Origin: a bacterium
Lineage (GTDB): Bacteria > Desulfobacterota > DSWW01
Direction: 5' to 3'
DNA: 64,000 nt
Assembly (NCBI GenBank): GCA_028277985.1
Contig: JANQFG010000270.1
Span: forward strand, 1-64,000
Both the position numbers and the translations under genes were made by a program. Below the pieces are notes generated by a model that saw only the letters and a list, made by a program, of their open reading frames with translations, was not told the DNA's origin and did not search any database. This document shows, in pieces, positions 40,075 to 49,045 of the stretch; positions within the stretch are counted from its first letter, which is position 1; each line of letters opens with the position of its first letter.

Positions 40075-40093
40075 TGCTGCTCTTCGAGCAGCA
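40075..40093 (+). other. Hairpin in the fliD leader
   Basis: TGCTGCTC-TTC-GAGCAGCA, a perfect eight-base-pair stem, followed by TGGTTTT. It could be a weak terminator of fliC read-through or a leader structure of fliD. I found no clear sigma-54 or sigma-28 promoter between fliC and fliD. Confidence 0.4.
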
Positions 40094-40208
40094 TGGTTTT
40101 CAAGCCGATCCGGTGGGGAGAGGGAAGGTCCTCCTCCCCATCCGGACCGGTGTTCTCTACTTCACGGACCGCGGGATCCTCACGTCCTGGAAAAAGGAGG
40201 GCCATAGA

Positions 40209-41570
40209 ATGGCAACCCTGACCGTTTCCGGGGTATCTTCCGGGATCGACACCGAAAGCCTGATTCAGCAGCTCCTCCAGGTGGAGAGGATTCCAGTCAA
40301 TCGTCTGGAAAGTCAGAAGACCAGCTACGAACAGAAGAACGCCGCTTTCACGGATCTGTCGAGCAAGATGGAGGCCCTGGAGTCGGCTGCGGATGCGCTT
40401 CGCCTCTCCACCAGCTTCGGGGGCAAGGAGACGACCGTAAGCGATGAAACGATCTTCACAACGAATGTCTCCTCTTCGGCCATTACGGGTAACTACACCC
40501 TGACTGTCGACCAGCTCGCCCTGGCCCACAAGCTCCAGGCGGGAACGGGCGTTGCGGCCACGAGCACAACGATCGCCTCGGGTAGTGGGACATTCACCCT
40601 GAAGGTCGGTGAGAGCGGAACGGAGTACAGTGTCTCCGTGGACGCCACCACTACGCTGGAGGAGTTCAAGACCGCCATCAATGACCTGGATGTGGAAGTC
40701 AACGCGGTGATCATCAACGACGGAAGCGACACGGACCCATACCAGCTCGTCCTGTCATCCACGAACACGGGTGAGGACAACAAGATCATCATTACCCAGG
40801 ACGATACGGATCTGGGCTTCCCGGTGAACGACACGACGCTCAGCTCCGCCCTGCACCTTCAGGACCCTCAGGATGCAGAAATCGATATCGACGGTCTTAC
40901 GGTCTACCGCTCAAGCAACACGGTGACGGACCTCGTTTCGGGGGTTAGCCTGTTCCTGCACAAGGCAGACCCGACGACAAGCGTCACCCTGCAGGTGAAC
41001 GAGGACCGGGATTCTATCAAGACAGCCATAGAGACCCTGGTCAGCAGCTACAACGATGTGATCAATTTCATCAACTCGCGGAACAACTACGATACGGAAG
41101 ATAACGAGGCAGATCCCCTTTACGGGGAAGGGACGGTCCGGTCCCTCGCGCGGCGCATGAGCTCGATCGTCTCCACCGGCGTGAGCGGGCTGCCTGACGA
41201 TATGAAGGCCCTGTCGCAAATCGGGGTTTCGACGAACACGGACGGAACGCTCTCTCTGGATTCGAGCGAACTGCAAGATGCCCTGGACGATGACCTGGAG
41301 GGCGTAACGGACCTGTTCGTGAATGGCGATTCCACAGAGGGTGTGGCCGAACAGTTCTATCAGCTGGCACGCACTGCAACGAGAACCGGAGACGGAGATC
41401 TCGCGATCCGCATGGACGGGCTGAGCGATCGGATATCGGACCTGACGGAAAAGATCGAGGAACAGGAAGCGGCCCTGGAACGATATGAGGAGAGGCTCCG
41501 GGCCCGGTTTGCCTCCCTCGAGTCGTTGATCGCGTCTTTCCAGTCCACGGATCTGTCCGCTTTGTCCTAG
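40209..41570 (+). CDS. fliD: Flagellar filament cap protein FliD (HAP2)
   Basis: 453 residues from ATG 40209 (AAAAAGGAGG site). N terminus LTVSGVSSGIDTESLIQQLL, FliD N domain, Ig-like centre with many Thr/Asp (VDATTTLEEFKTAINDL), and the C-terminal coiled coil LTEKIEEQEAALERYEERL with FASLESLIASFQS at the end. FliD caps the filament and folds incoming flagellin. The frame extends 45 codons upstream without a ribosome site and is not used. Confidence 0.95.
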   Translation: MATLTVSGVSSGIDTESLIQQLLQVERIPVNRLESQKTSYEQKNAAFTDLSSKMEALESAADALRLSTSFGGKETTVSDETIFTTNVSSSAITGNYTLTVDQLALAHKLQAGTGVAATSTTIASGSGTFTLKVGESGTEYSVSVDATTTLEEFKTAINDLDVEVNAVIINDGSDTDPYQLVLSSTNTGEDNKIIITQDDTDLGFPVNDTTLSSALHLQDPQDAEIDIDGLTVYRSSNTVTDLVSGVSLFLHKADPTTSVTLQVNEDRDSIKTAIETLVSSYNDVINFINSRNNYDTEDNEADPLYGEGTVRSLARRMSSIVSTGVSGLPDDMKALSQIGVSTNTDGTLSLDSSELQDALDDDLEGVTDLFVNGDSTEGVAEQFYQLARTATRTGDGDLAIRMDGLSDRISDLTEKIEEQEAALERYEERLRARFASLESLIASFQSTDLSALS

Positions 41571-41596
41571 GTACGAGTCGATAGGGAGGAGAACTG

Positions 41597-41977
41597 ATGC
41601 AGTTGAATGTGGCAAGGGGCTACCAGAAGGCGAGCGTTACCACGGCGGATCGGATTCGCATCGTGGTGATGTGCTACGAGGGATGCATCGCCAACGCATC
41701 GAGGGCCCAGGAAGAAATGAGAAGGGGCAACGTTGCGGAGAAAGGCGTCTACCTGAGCAAGGCGACAGCCATCGTTACCGAGCTTCTGGACACCCTTGAC
41801 AAGGAGAGGGGCGGGGAGATTGCAGAACGTCTGGAGATCCTCTATCGATATGTCCTTCACACCTTCACCCAGGCGAACCTGAGGCGGGATCCGTCTTTGA
41901 TGGATGGTGCGATCCGGGTCCTGCGCGAGTTGAAGGAAGGTTGGGCGGCCCTGGTGGAAAAAGGGGTCACCCTGTGA
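41597..41977 (+). CDS. fliS: Flagellin export chaperone FliS
   Basis: 126 residues, all helical. It shows YQKASVTTADRIRIVVMCYEG near the start, VYLSKATAIVTELLDTLDKE and LYRYVLHTFTQANLRRDPS. FliS keeps flagellin unfolded for export. AGGGAGGAG precedes ATG 41597. GTGA overlap with the next gene. Confidence 0.93.
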   Translation: MQLNVARGYQKASVTTADRIRIVVMCYEGCIANASRAQEEMRRGNVAEKGVYLSKATAIVTELLDTLDKERGGEIAERLEILYRYVLHTFTQANLRRDPSLMDGAIRVLRELKEGWAALVEKGVTL

Positions 41978-42327
41978 GGGGTTCCACCCGGTTCAAATCG
42001 GCCGACGAGAAGCTGGCCGGAATCCTCGACATGGCCAAGCGGCAGCGAGAGTTCCTTGCCCGCGGCGATCTGGACGCCCTTTCGGAGTTGCAGCAGCAGC
42101 GTCAACAACTCATGGCAGGAATCCAATCTCTTGACAACGCCACCCAGGAAGGCCTTCGAGCCCGCTCAGAGGTTCTGCGGCTGGACAAGGAGATGGAGAC
42201 GATACTCTTGGCAGAACTGGCTGATATAAAAGACAAACTCGGAATTTCCACCTCTCTCAGAAAACTGCTCCGAACCCGCTCCTCGCCGTCCAAGCGGCCT
42301 TCCCGCCACCTTTCCCGACGCGCCTGA
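41974..42327 (+). CDS. FliT-like helical protein
   Basis: 117 residues from GTG 41974 overlapping the fliS stop. All-helical with heptads (ILDMAKRQREFLARGDLDAL, LQQQRQQLMAGIQSLDNA) and a basic, Ser/Arg-rich tail. Position straight after fliS is the normal place of fliT, the FliD chaperone; sequence similarity alone would be too weak to decide. It could also be another small flagellar chaperone of the FlgN type. Confidence 0.6.
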   Translation: MRGSTRFKSADEKLAGILDMAKRQREFLARGDLDALSELQQQRQQLMAGIQSLDNATQEGLRARSEVLRLDKEMETILLAELADIKDKLGISTSLRKLLRTRSSPSKRPSRHLSRRA

Positions 42328-42331
42328 TCCT

Positions 42332-42345
42332 GGTACGAGAATTGC
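42332..42345 (+). promoter_or_regulatory. Sigma-54 promoter of the plus-strand glycosylation arm
   Basis: GGTAC-GAGAA-TTGC followed by TAATTTC, exact spacing, about 120 bases before the GT4/CgeB/methyltransferase gene. Confidence 0.83.
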
Positions 42346-42467
42346 TAATTTCTTTCCTTTCAGGATGACCTGAGGGATTTGGCCCGGACCCTCGTTCGGG
42401 TCGGATACGATGAGCTGCCCCGGGTCGTGATGAAGACGTTCGAGTTCGTACTGAGGAGAATGCGTGG

Positions 42468-45400
42468 ATGTCACTCCGGATCCTGACGTTTAACTGGCAT
42501 GAGTCGTACATCCATCTGCTGGCGAAGACAGGCCACGACTTCGATGTGGTTGAGAAAGAGAAGGCGGGCATCTACGGGTGGATTCGAGCCATAAGGCCCG
42601 TTCCGCCGAACTGCCGAATCGTCACCGAAGCCGATGCCACAGCCAAGCTGGATGCGGGTGCGTATGACCGAATCATCGCTCACAACCTTGGTGACCTCCT
42701 CTCCGTCGGGAAATACGAGACACCCAAGGTTTTGGTCTTCCACAACAAGCTGTCCACCGAGATCGTCCTGTCCAAGGATCCGGTCGACAAGACCGAGTAT
42801 CTCGCACGAGTGTCACAGGTCTTCGACTACACCCGGAACCTGACCCTCGTCTTCATCTCCGAGTCGAAGATGAGGGACTGGGGCTTCCAGGGTGAGATCA
42901 TCCTGCCCGGAATCGATCCTGAGGACTATGGCGGCTACGCGGGCCAGGAGGCGAAGGTGTTGCAGATCGGCAACGGCCTCAAGGAACGCGACGTAATGCT
43001 TGGATACTCGATTCAGGAGCGAGTGACTCGCGGGCTCCCCTCGACGATTCTGGGCATAAACGCTCTGATCCCCCACGCCTATGTTCCGTCTGACTGGGAC
43101 GAATACAGGGGGCTGCTGCAAGCTCACCGCGTGTATCTCAACACCACCACGGAACCGTACGAAGACGGATACAACCTGGCCATGCTCGAAGCGATGGCAA
43201 CCGGGATGCCTGTCGTCTCAACCGAAAACAGCAGCTCGCCCGTCGAGGACGGGTCGAACGGGTACGTGTCTTCTGACGAGACACAACTGCGTACCCGGCT
43301 CGAGACCCTCCTGCGGGATCGATCCCGTGCGGAATCGATGGGCAGCCGTGCAAGGGAATCCGTTCTGGACCGCTTCCCCATCCGGAGATTCACCGACCGT
43401 TGGAATGCAGTCCTCCAAGACCGCAGGATTCACAGAGTATCCACTGCGAAGAGGGAGGTGCCGGGCAGACGGCGCATCCTGATGAGCTACACGTCGAATC
43501 CTCAGACCACCGGCATGTATCTCGAGAAGGCCCTCCGCAGGCAGCACGAAGTCGTCACGTATGGCCCCTGCATCGACGACGAGATCCTGAGGCTCTGGAA
43601 CATGGAAGAACTGCGGGACAGGGTCCGGGAACACGACATTCCGTACTTCACAAAGGACCTGGAAGAGGTTCTTGCCCATTTGGGCACGAATTGGGTCCCC
43701 GACCTTTTTCTCTGGGTCGAAAGTGGAATCTACTATCCTATCGACGGCATGGAGTCCTTGCCCTGTCCGACAGCCTGTTATCTCGTGGACAGCCATCTGA
43801 ATCTCGAAACGCACCTCGAGATGGCAAAGCGCTTCGACTGCGTCTTCGTGGCCCAGAAGGAGTACATCCCAAGGTTCAGGCAGGAGGGCATCGAAGAGGT
43901 TCACTGGCTTCCCCTGGCGTGCGATCCGGAAGTACACGGAAAGGCCCGACAGGACAAGGAGTACGATGTAGCCTTCGTGGGCAGCATCACGCCGGCGAAC
44001 CATCGGAGAAACGCCCAGCTTTGGCGCCTGGCCGGACGGTTCAGCCTGCACGTAGACCGCTGTTTCCTGGAGAAGATGGCGAGCACGTTTGACCGTGCCA
44101 GGATCGTGTTCAACCAATCGGTCAAAAACGATCTGAACATGCGCGTTTTCGAAGCCATGTCCACGGGCAGCCTTCTCGTCACGGACGAAGCGGGGAGTAG
44201 CGGTCTGACGGATCTGTTTGAAGATCGGGGACATCTGGTCCTTTACCGAAATGATGCCGAGCTGTTCAGCAGGATCGAGCACTACCTGGCCCACCCCTCA
44301 GAGAGAGAGAAGATTGCAGCGAGGGGACGACGGGAAGTCCTAGCCAAACATACCTATGAACACAGGACGATGCACTTGGTGGAAGTCATCGGGCGTATGG
44401 AACAAAAGGGGTGTCGTTCCAAAGGAATCTCGCACATGGAGTGTTCCGGGAACGCTGTCCAGACGAACTCGACGGAACCGCCACAGGAAGACCGCCGAAC
44501 AGAGATTACACCGGTCTTGCTGGATACAGCCACCGGAGCAGAGTCTCCTCTGAGCAATTATTACAAGCAGGAGAGACGCGAGCTGGTCGCACTCGTCCCT
44601 GAGGAGGCGGAGAAGATTCTGGATATCGGATGCGGAGGCGGGCACATGGGGCGCCTTCTGAAGAACGGATCGAAGCATCGGGAGGTCTGGGGTGTCGAGA
44701 TCCAGCCGGATGCGTATGAAGAGGCGAAGAAGTGGCTGGACCACGTTGTTCTTGCAGATGCCCGGGACTGGGAGCCCCCGTTGGAGAAAGGATGCTTCGA
44801 CGTCCTCGTGTTCGCGGACGTGCTGGAGCACCTGCGAAACCCGGAGGCGGCCCTGGAGCACTACCTGCCCTGGTTGAAGCCGACCGGCTCCGTCGTGATG
44901 AGTATTCCGAATGTCCGGTTCTGGGGGGTGGTACAACACCTGGCGAACGGCAGATGGACCTACCAGGATGAGGGCCTGCTGGACCGGGATCACGTGAGGT
45001 TCTTTACCTGGGCCGAGATCAACCGGTTGTTGGCCTCCTGCGGGCTTATGTGCAGGGAGGTCCGGCCCAATCTGGACGGGCGATGTCCGGAAGTGCCCGA
45101 GGGAAAGACGACCGACCTTCGGCTGGGCCGGGTCACGATCCACGACCTCGGCCCGGAGGAGGTCAAGGAATTCTTCGTGTTCCAGTATTTCGTCAGAGCG
45201 GAACGCACAAAAGAACACCTGCTCACCGAAGCGGAACGCCTGGAGGCAACCGGGAGACATTCCGAAGCTTTTCGGCTCTATGCACACCTGCTCGGCCGCA
45301 ACGGAACCGACACAAAGGCAGCCGCAAAGCTGGCCGAGCTAGGGAGAACACCGAAGGAGAAAGAAGAGGCGTTCACCCTGATCGACGACTGCCTTTCCAC

Positions 45401-45557
45401 CCACCCTGCGAACACGGAATTGCTCATTGCGACGGCCAGGCTCCTGGTGGGACAGGAAAGGTTCTCCGAGGCGAAGCAGCGACTCGAGCGAGTGCTGCTG
45501 TTCCTTCCGGATCACAAGGAGGCGAGGGACCACCTCGATGGGCTGTCGTGCTGTTGA
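42468..45557 (+). CDS. Multidomain GT4 - CgeB-type GT - methyltransferase - TPR protein
   Basis: 1029 residues. About 1-325: a GT4-like glycosyltransferase (YLNTTTEPYEDGYNLAMLEAMATGMPVVST holds the nucleotide-sugar site; quoted in part). About 334-650: a second transferase of the CgeB/Glyco_trans_1_2 type (VAFVGSITPANHRR; NMRVFEAMSTGSLLVTDEAG; AKHTYEHRTMHLVEVI). About 690-905: a SAM methyltransferase (LDIGCGGGHMGRLL, DVLVFADVLEHLRNP). About 918-1029: TPR-like helices. No membrane segment, so cytoplasmic. Its place after fliT and a sigma-54 promoter suggest flagellin glycan synthesis. The acceptor and sugars cannot be read from sequence. Confidence 0.85.
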   Translation: MSLRILTFNWHESYIHLLAKTGHDFDVVEKEKAGIYGWIRAIRPVPPNCRIVTEADATAKLDAGAYDRIIAHNLGDLLSVGKYETPKVLVFHNKLSTEIVLSKDPVDKTEYLARVSQVFDYTRNLTLVFISESKMRDWGFQGEIILPGIDPEDYGGYAGQEAKVLQIGNGLKERDVMLGYSIQERVTRGLPSTILGINALIPHAYVPSDWDEYRGLLQAHRVYLNTTTEPYEDGYNLAMLEAMATGMPVVSTENSSSPVEDGSNGYVSSDETQLRTRLETLLRDRSRAESMGSRARESVLDRFPIRRFTDRWNAVLQDRRIHRVSTAKREVPGRRRILMSYTSNPQTTGMYLEKALRRQHEVVTYGPCIDDEILRLWNMEELRDRVREHDIPYFTKDLEEVLAHLGTNWVPDLFLWVESGIYYPIDGMESLPCPTACYLVDSHLNLETHLEMAKRFDCVFVAQKEYIPRFRQEGIEEVHWLPLACDPEVHGKARQDKEYDVAFVGSITPANHRRNAQLWRLAGRFSLHVDRCFLEKMASTFDRARIVFNQSVKNDLNMRVFEAMSTGSLLVTDEAGSSGLTDLFEDRGHLVLYRNDAELFSRIEHYLAHPSEREKIAARGRREVLAKHTYEHRTMHLVEVIGRMEQKGCRSKGISHMECSGNAVQTNSTEPPQEDRRTEITPVLLDTATGAESPLSNYYKQERRELVALVPEEAEKILDIGCGGGHMGRLLKNGSKHREVWGVEIQPDAYEEAKKWLDHVVLADARDWEPPLEKGCFDVLVFADVLEHLRNPEAALEHYLPWLKPTGSVVMSIPNVRFWGVVQHLANGRWTYQDEGLLDRDHVRFFTWAEINRLLASCGLMCREVRPNLDGRCPEVPEGKTTDLRLGRVTIHDLGPEEVKEFFVFQYFVRAERTKEHLLTEAERLEATGRHSEAFRLYAHLLGRNGTDTKAAAKLAELGRTPKEKEEAFTLIDDCLSTHPANTELLIATARLLVGQERFSEAKQRLERVLLFLPDHKEARDHLDGLSCC

Positions 45558-45797
45558 GGAACTTGGGGCGAATCCCTCATATTTGGCGTCGTCCCACAAA
45601 TTCTTGACGGTCCCCGGGCACCACGCCTGCTCGACGGTCCGACTCGGCGCTTCCGGCTTCAGACCCGGGTCCTCTTCGAAGCCGGACTTTAAGTAGCTGT
45701 AATCATAGCAGAAAAGGCTATATCCTCCATACGACATCCCACCGAAACCGGCCGCACGCACCCGGGTACCGGCCTCCCTGAATTCACATTCCCCGGC
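45549..45797 (-). other. Possible gene remnant on the minus strand
   Basis: In one minus-strand frame about 83 codons read like protein: GFGGMSYGGYSLFCYDYSYL, then KSGFEEDPGLKPEAPSRTVE and AWCPGTVKNLWDDAKYEGF. Codon third positions are mostly G or C in this stretch, while the plus strand there has several stops. It has no clear start and runs into the end of the upstream gene. I do not recognise the family. Confidence 0.25.
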
Positions 45798-45921
45798 CAA
45801 CGCCTGCTGGTACGGAACTTGCTGTTTTTGGTGCAGGAATGAACCAAAAGGGGTACCCGGCCGGCTTGGGATTTCAACCGATCTCCGGTTGTGGTCGGCC
45901 TGAAGGGCTGGAGGTGCGAAG
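45558..45921 (+). other. Intergenic region before the GT9 gene
   Basis: This 364-base gap contains a sigma-54 promoter (45809-45822), a leader of about 90 bases and the coding-like minus-strand stretch at 45549-45797. I see no plus-strand gene. Confidence 0.5.
45809..45822 (+). promoter_or_regulatory. Sigma-54 promoter of the GT9/CgeB operon
   Basis: GGTAC-GGAAC-TTGC followed by TGTTTTT, exact spacing, about 100 bases before the GT9 start at 45922. Confidence 0.83.
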
Positions 45922-47328
45922 TTGGCACGTGTTCTCGTTTCACAGCTCGCGCGAATGGGTGATCTCACCCAGAGTCTCTACCTTCTCGAGGACCTCGCGC
46001 AGGCAGAGGGTCAACGAGTCTCGGTCCTGATAGACAAGAGGCTGGAGACGTTCGTCCGGGCCCGTGTCCCGTCCCTGGACTCGGTCTACACCCTGGACCT
46101 GGAGAGGACCCTGCGGGGGTTCCGGGAAGGAAGGCCGTGGACCCGGCTGTGGCAAGGCCTGGCAGACGAGCTTCGTTCCATTGCGGCCCAGGAGTTCGAT
46201 CGAGTCATCAACCTGAACTATGGAAAGCTCCCTGCCGCAGTGACCGAGGCGATCTGTGGAAGAGCGCCTGTTCACGGATTTCGTGCCGGAGAGGAAGGCT
46301 CTATCGGCGATCCCTGGGTGGACCTGGTGTCCCGGCTGGTCCAGGCCGACAGGCGATGGAACCGGTTTCATCTGGTCGATCTCTTCCGGTTTCATTCCAC
46401 AGAAAGGGTCCCTGCCGAGCGGTTGCCCGCCGGAGATCCCGCCCCGCTTTCCGATCGCAGTGTCCTCGGCGTTCAGATCGCGACCCGCTGCGGCAAGCGG
46501 ACGTGGGGTCCTGAGAGCTTTGTCCGGGTCATCCGCGGTCTTCAGGAGGAGGTGGGTTGCCAAGTTCTCTTGTTCGGGGAAACGCGCGAAAGACCGCTGG
46601 CGGACCATATCGTCCGGTCGGTCGGAAGCAATGGGTTGCACGATCTCGTGGGCAAGACGTCTCTGGATGACCTGGTAGAGTTGCTGGGCGAATGCGACCG
46701 ACTCCTGTCGGGAGATACGGGCACGCTGCATCTGGCCGCTCGTTTGGGTGTTCCCTGTCTGGCCGTCTTCTTTGGCCCCGCTTACGTGTTCGAGACTGGC
46801 CCCTATGGTCTCGGTCACATCATTCTGCAGGCGACGCCCTCATGCGGACCCTGTAAGGAGGATGCGGTGTGCAGGGAGGAGATCTGCCGAAGGTTCGTCC
46901 ATCCGGACACGGTTGTGAGGCTGCTCAAGGGAGAAACCGTCGAGCACGGAACGAACGCCCGGGTCCTTGCCTCCGATTTTGATGAGGACTGGATCTGGTA
47001 TCGACCGCTGGATCGAAGACAGGCCGACCGGGAGGATGTGATCGGCTTTCTGTACCGGGGATGTGCCGGGGGGTACCTTCGGGAGCCGCACACGAGCATG
47101 CCTTCCCTCACCAGAACCCTGCAACTGCTTCTCGACCACTACGGAGTGAAACGATCCCTGCTCATGGAGGTTGGGGAGACACTGGAATCCGCGATACCGG
47201 AGACCCTTCCCGTTCCGGATCGGGTCCGTCTCCTGGGAATCTTGAACAGAGGTTGGGCACAGCTGAGAGAGATGAGTGATGAATCTGCTGGAGAAGAACC
47301 TATCCGTCTTGAGACAGCGCCAGCCTGA
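45922..47328 (+). CDS. GT9 family (heptosyltransferase-like) glycosyltransferase
   Basis: 468 residues with a TTG start (GGAGGTGCGAAG site). Rossmann start RVLVSQLARMGDLTQSLYLL is the heptosyltransferase pattern. The acceptor half has FDRVINLNYGKLPAAV. The ADP-sugar half has VLGVQIATRCGKRTWGPESF and LLSGDTGTLHLAARLGVPCL. It has a cysteine cluster CGPCKEDAVCREEIC typical of surface-protein GT9 enzymes. About 90 extra C-terminal residues follow the GT domain. It likely adds a heptose or related sugar in the cytoplasm. It overlaps the next gene by 50 bases. Confidence 0.88.
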   Translation: MARVLVSQLARMGDLTQSLYLLEDLAQAEGQRVSVLIDKRLETFVRARVPSLDSVYTLDLERTLRGFREGRPWTRLWQGLADELRSIAAQEFDRVINLNYGKLPAAVTEAICGRAPVHGFRAGEEGSIGDPWVDLVSRLVQADRRWNRFHLVDLFRFHSTERVPAERLPAGDPAPLSDRSVLGVQIATRCGKRTWGPESFVRVIRGLQEEVGCQVLLFGETRERPLADHIVRSVGSNGLHDLVGKTSLDDLVELLGECDRLLSGDTGTLHLAARLGVPCLAVFFGPAYVFETGPYGLGHIILQATPSCGPCKEDAVCREEICRRFVHPDTVVRLLKGETVEHGTNARVLASDFDEDWIWYRPLDRRQADREDVIGFLYRGCAGGYLREPHTSMPSLTRTLQLLLDHYGVKRSLLMEVGETLESAIPETLPVPDRVRLLGILNRGWAQLREMSDESAGEEPIRLETAPA

Positions 47329-49045
47329 GGCGGCCCGCCGGATCGAGAACATCGATCGTTCTCCCGAGGTCGACCTCCGGAAGAGCCGCGGGGGATTGCC
47401 CGTACATCGCTATCGAGGCAAGCTGCTCCATTCAGAGTGGGACCCGTGCCGGGAGGCCTCGCAGTGTACGGCCGGGCAACGCTCGCCTCATCCCTGGGTC
47501 ATCGGTTTCGGGGACGGCTATCACCTTGAAGCGATCCTCGAGAACGGTCGGGCCGAAGACCTGGTGGTCGTGGAGCCGGACGAGGGGCTGTTGCGGGCCG
47601 TGCTGGAGGACAGGGACGTCTGCCATCTGCTGGACAAGGTCCGAGTACTCGTAGGAGAGTCCCCCTCCGAGATCGCAGACCGGATTCCGCCGGACAGAGA
47701 GAATTGGTACATCCATCCTCCTTCGAGCCGGATCAACCGCCGTTTCGTGGAGACCCTCCAGGCCCTTTCTTCATACCGTCTTCATGAGTCGGAATCCCTT
47801 CGCATCCTGGTGGTCGGTCCGGTGTACGGCGGCTCCTATCCGATCGCCTGCTTTGTCAAGGACTGCCTCGAGGAACTGGGTCACACCGTTTCGTTCGTGG
47901 ATCTGGCGGCGTTCCATCCGGGGTACAACGAGTTGCAGGCATGGGACAGGGGGAACGACTTGCTGCGGCCCATGGAGGGCCTCCTCTCCCAGCTCGTCGA
48001 GCGAAGGGCCGAGGCGTTCACCCCGGATGTGGTCCTCGTCCTCGCCCAGGCTCCGGTGGGTGAAGAGAGCCTCGAAAGGATCCGGGGGCGGGGCGCGACC
48101 GTCGCTTACTGGTTCGTCGAGGACTTCCGGAGAATGCCGTACTGGAAGCGGATTGCAAACTCCACGGACGCCTTCTTCGTGATTCAGTGGGAAGCGCAGG
48201 AAGCGATCCAGGCCGCAGGGGCACCCCTGGTCAGATGCCTGCCGTTGGCGGCCCAGCCGTCCATTCACAAACCCTGCCGCTTGTCGCAGGAAGAGGTCGA
48301 CCGCTACGGCAGTGCCGTCTCCTTCGTGGGTGCCGGCTACAACAACCGCCGCAACTTCCTTTCACGGCTCGCTTCCCCCGGTCTCAAGGTCTGGGGCAAC
48401 GAATGGGATGGTTCTCCATCGGTTCTGGCGGAGGTGGTGCAGGAGGAGGGAAGAAGGGTCAGCACGGAAGAAACCGTGAAGATCTTCAACGCCTCTCGGA
48501 TCAACCTGAACGTCCATTCCTCTCACTATCACGAGGCAATCGACCCGCACGGCGATTTCGTGAATCCGAGAGCGTTCGAGATTGCCGCTTGCGGCGCCTT
48601 TCAACTCGTGGACAAGCGGAGCATGCTTCGTGAGGTCTTCACCGACCAGGAGGTCGCCGTCTTCGAGGGTCTCAGGGACGCAAAGGAGCAGATCCGGTAT
48701 TTCCTCGACCACGAGGAGGATCGTCTCGCCGTTGCGGAGCGGGGACGCAGACGCGTCCTTTCGGAGCACACCTATGTCCTTCGTATGAAGGAGCTCCTCG
48801 GAACCCTGTATGAGCAAGGGTTCCAGGGCTCGCTGCGGGAACCCGGTCCGCATGGCGATGTGAACGCTCCTGTTCCCTCCGAGCTCAAGGAGTATCTCGA
48901 ACCCTTCTCGGGCCAGCCTCTGCCTGAACTGGAAGCGGTGGTCGAGACGATTGCACAGAAGAAACAGCTCTGCTGGGAAGACCGGGTATTCCTCACACTC
49001 ATGGCCTTCAAGGAGGAAGCAGGGTGCAGAATCTCCTCCTGGTGA
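47279..49045 (+). CDS. CgeB-type glycosyltransferase with MAF-like N-terminal domain
   Basis: 588 residues from ATG 47279 (GTG 47276 is also possible). The N-terminal domain (about 40-170) has HSEWDP and WVIGFGDGYHLEAILENG, resembling the Rossmann segment of motility-accessory (MAF) and related flagellar transferases. The C-terminal part (about 175-520) is CgeB/Glyco_trans_1_2: VVGPVYGGSYPIACFVKD, SFVGAGYNNRRNFL, NPRAFEIAACGAFQLVDKRS and SEHTYVLRMKELL. A helical tail follows. Its architecture matches that of the minus-strand gene at 52724, so they are probably paralogues. Confidence 0.83.
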   Translation: MNLLEKNLSVLRQRQPEAARRIENIDRSPEVDLRKSRGGLPVHRYRGKLLHSEWDPCREASQCTAGQRSPHPWVIGFGDGYHLEAILENGRAEDLVVVEPDEGLLRAVLEDRDVCHLLDKVRVLVGESPSEIADRIPPDRENWYIHPPSSRINRRFVETLQALSSYRLHESESLRILVVGPVYGGSYPIACFVKDCLEELGHTVSFVDLAAFHPGYNELQAWDRGNDLLRPMEGLLSQLVERRAEAFTPDVVLVLAQAPVGEESLERIRGRGATVAYWFVEDFRRMPYWKRIANSTDAFFVIQWEAQEAIQAAGAPLVRCLPLAAQPSIHKPCRLSQEEVDRYGSAVSFVGAGYNNRRNFLSRLASPGLKVWGNEWDGSPSVLAEVVQEEGRRVSTEETVKIFNASRINLNVHSSHYHEAIDPHGDFVNPRAFEIAACGAFQLVDKRSMLREVFTDQEVAVFEGLRDAKEQIRYFLDHEEDRLAVAERGRRRVLSEHTYVLRMKELLGTLYEQGFQGSLREPGPHGDVNAPVPSELKEYLEPFSGQPLPELEAVVETIAQKKQLCWEDRVFLTLMAFKEEAGCRISSW

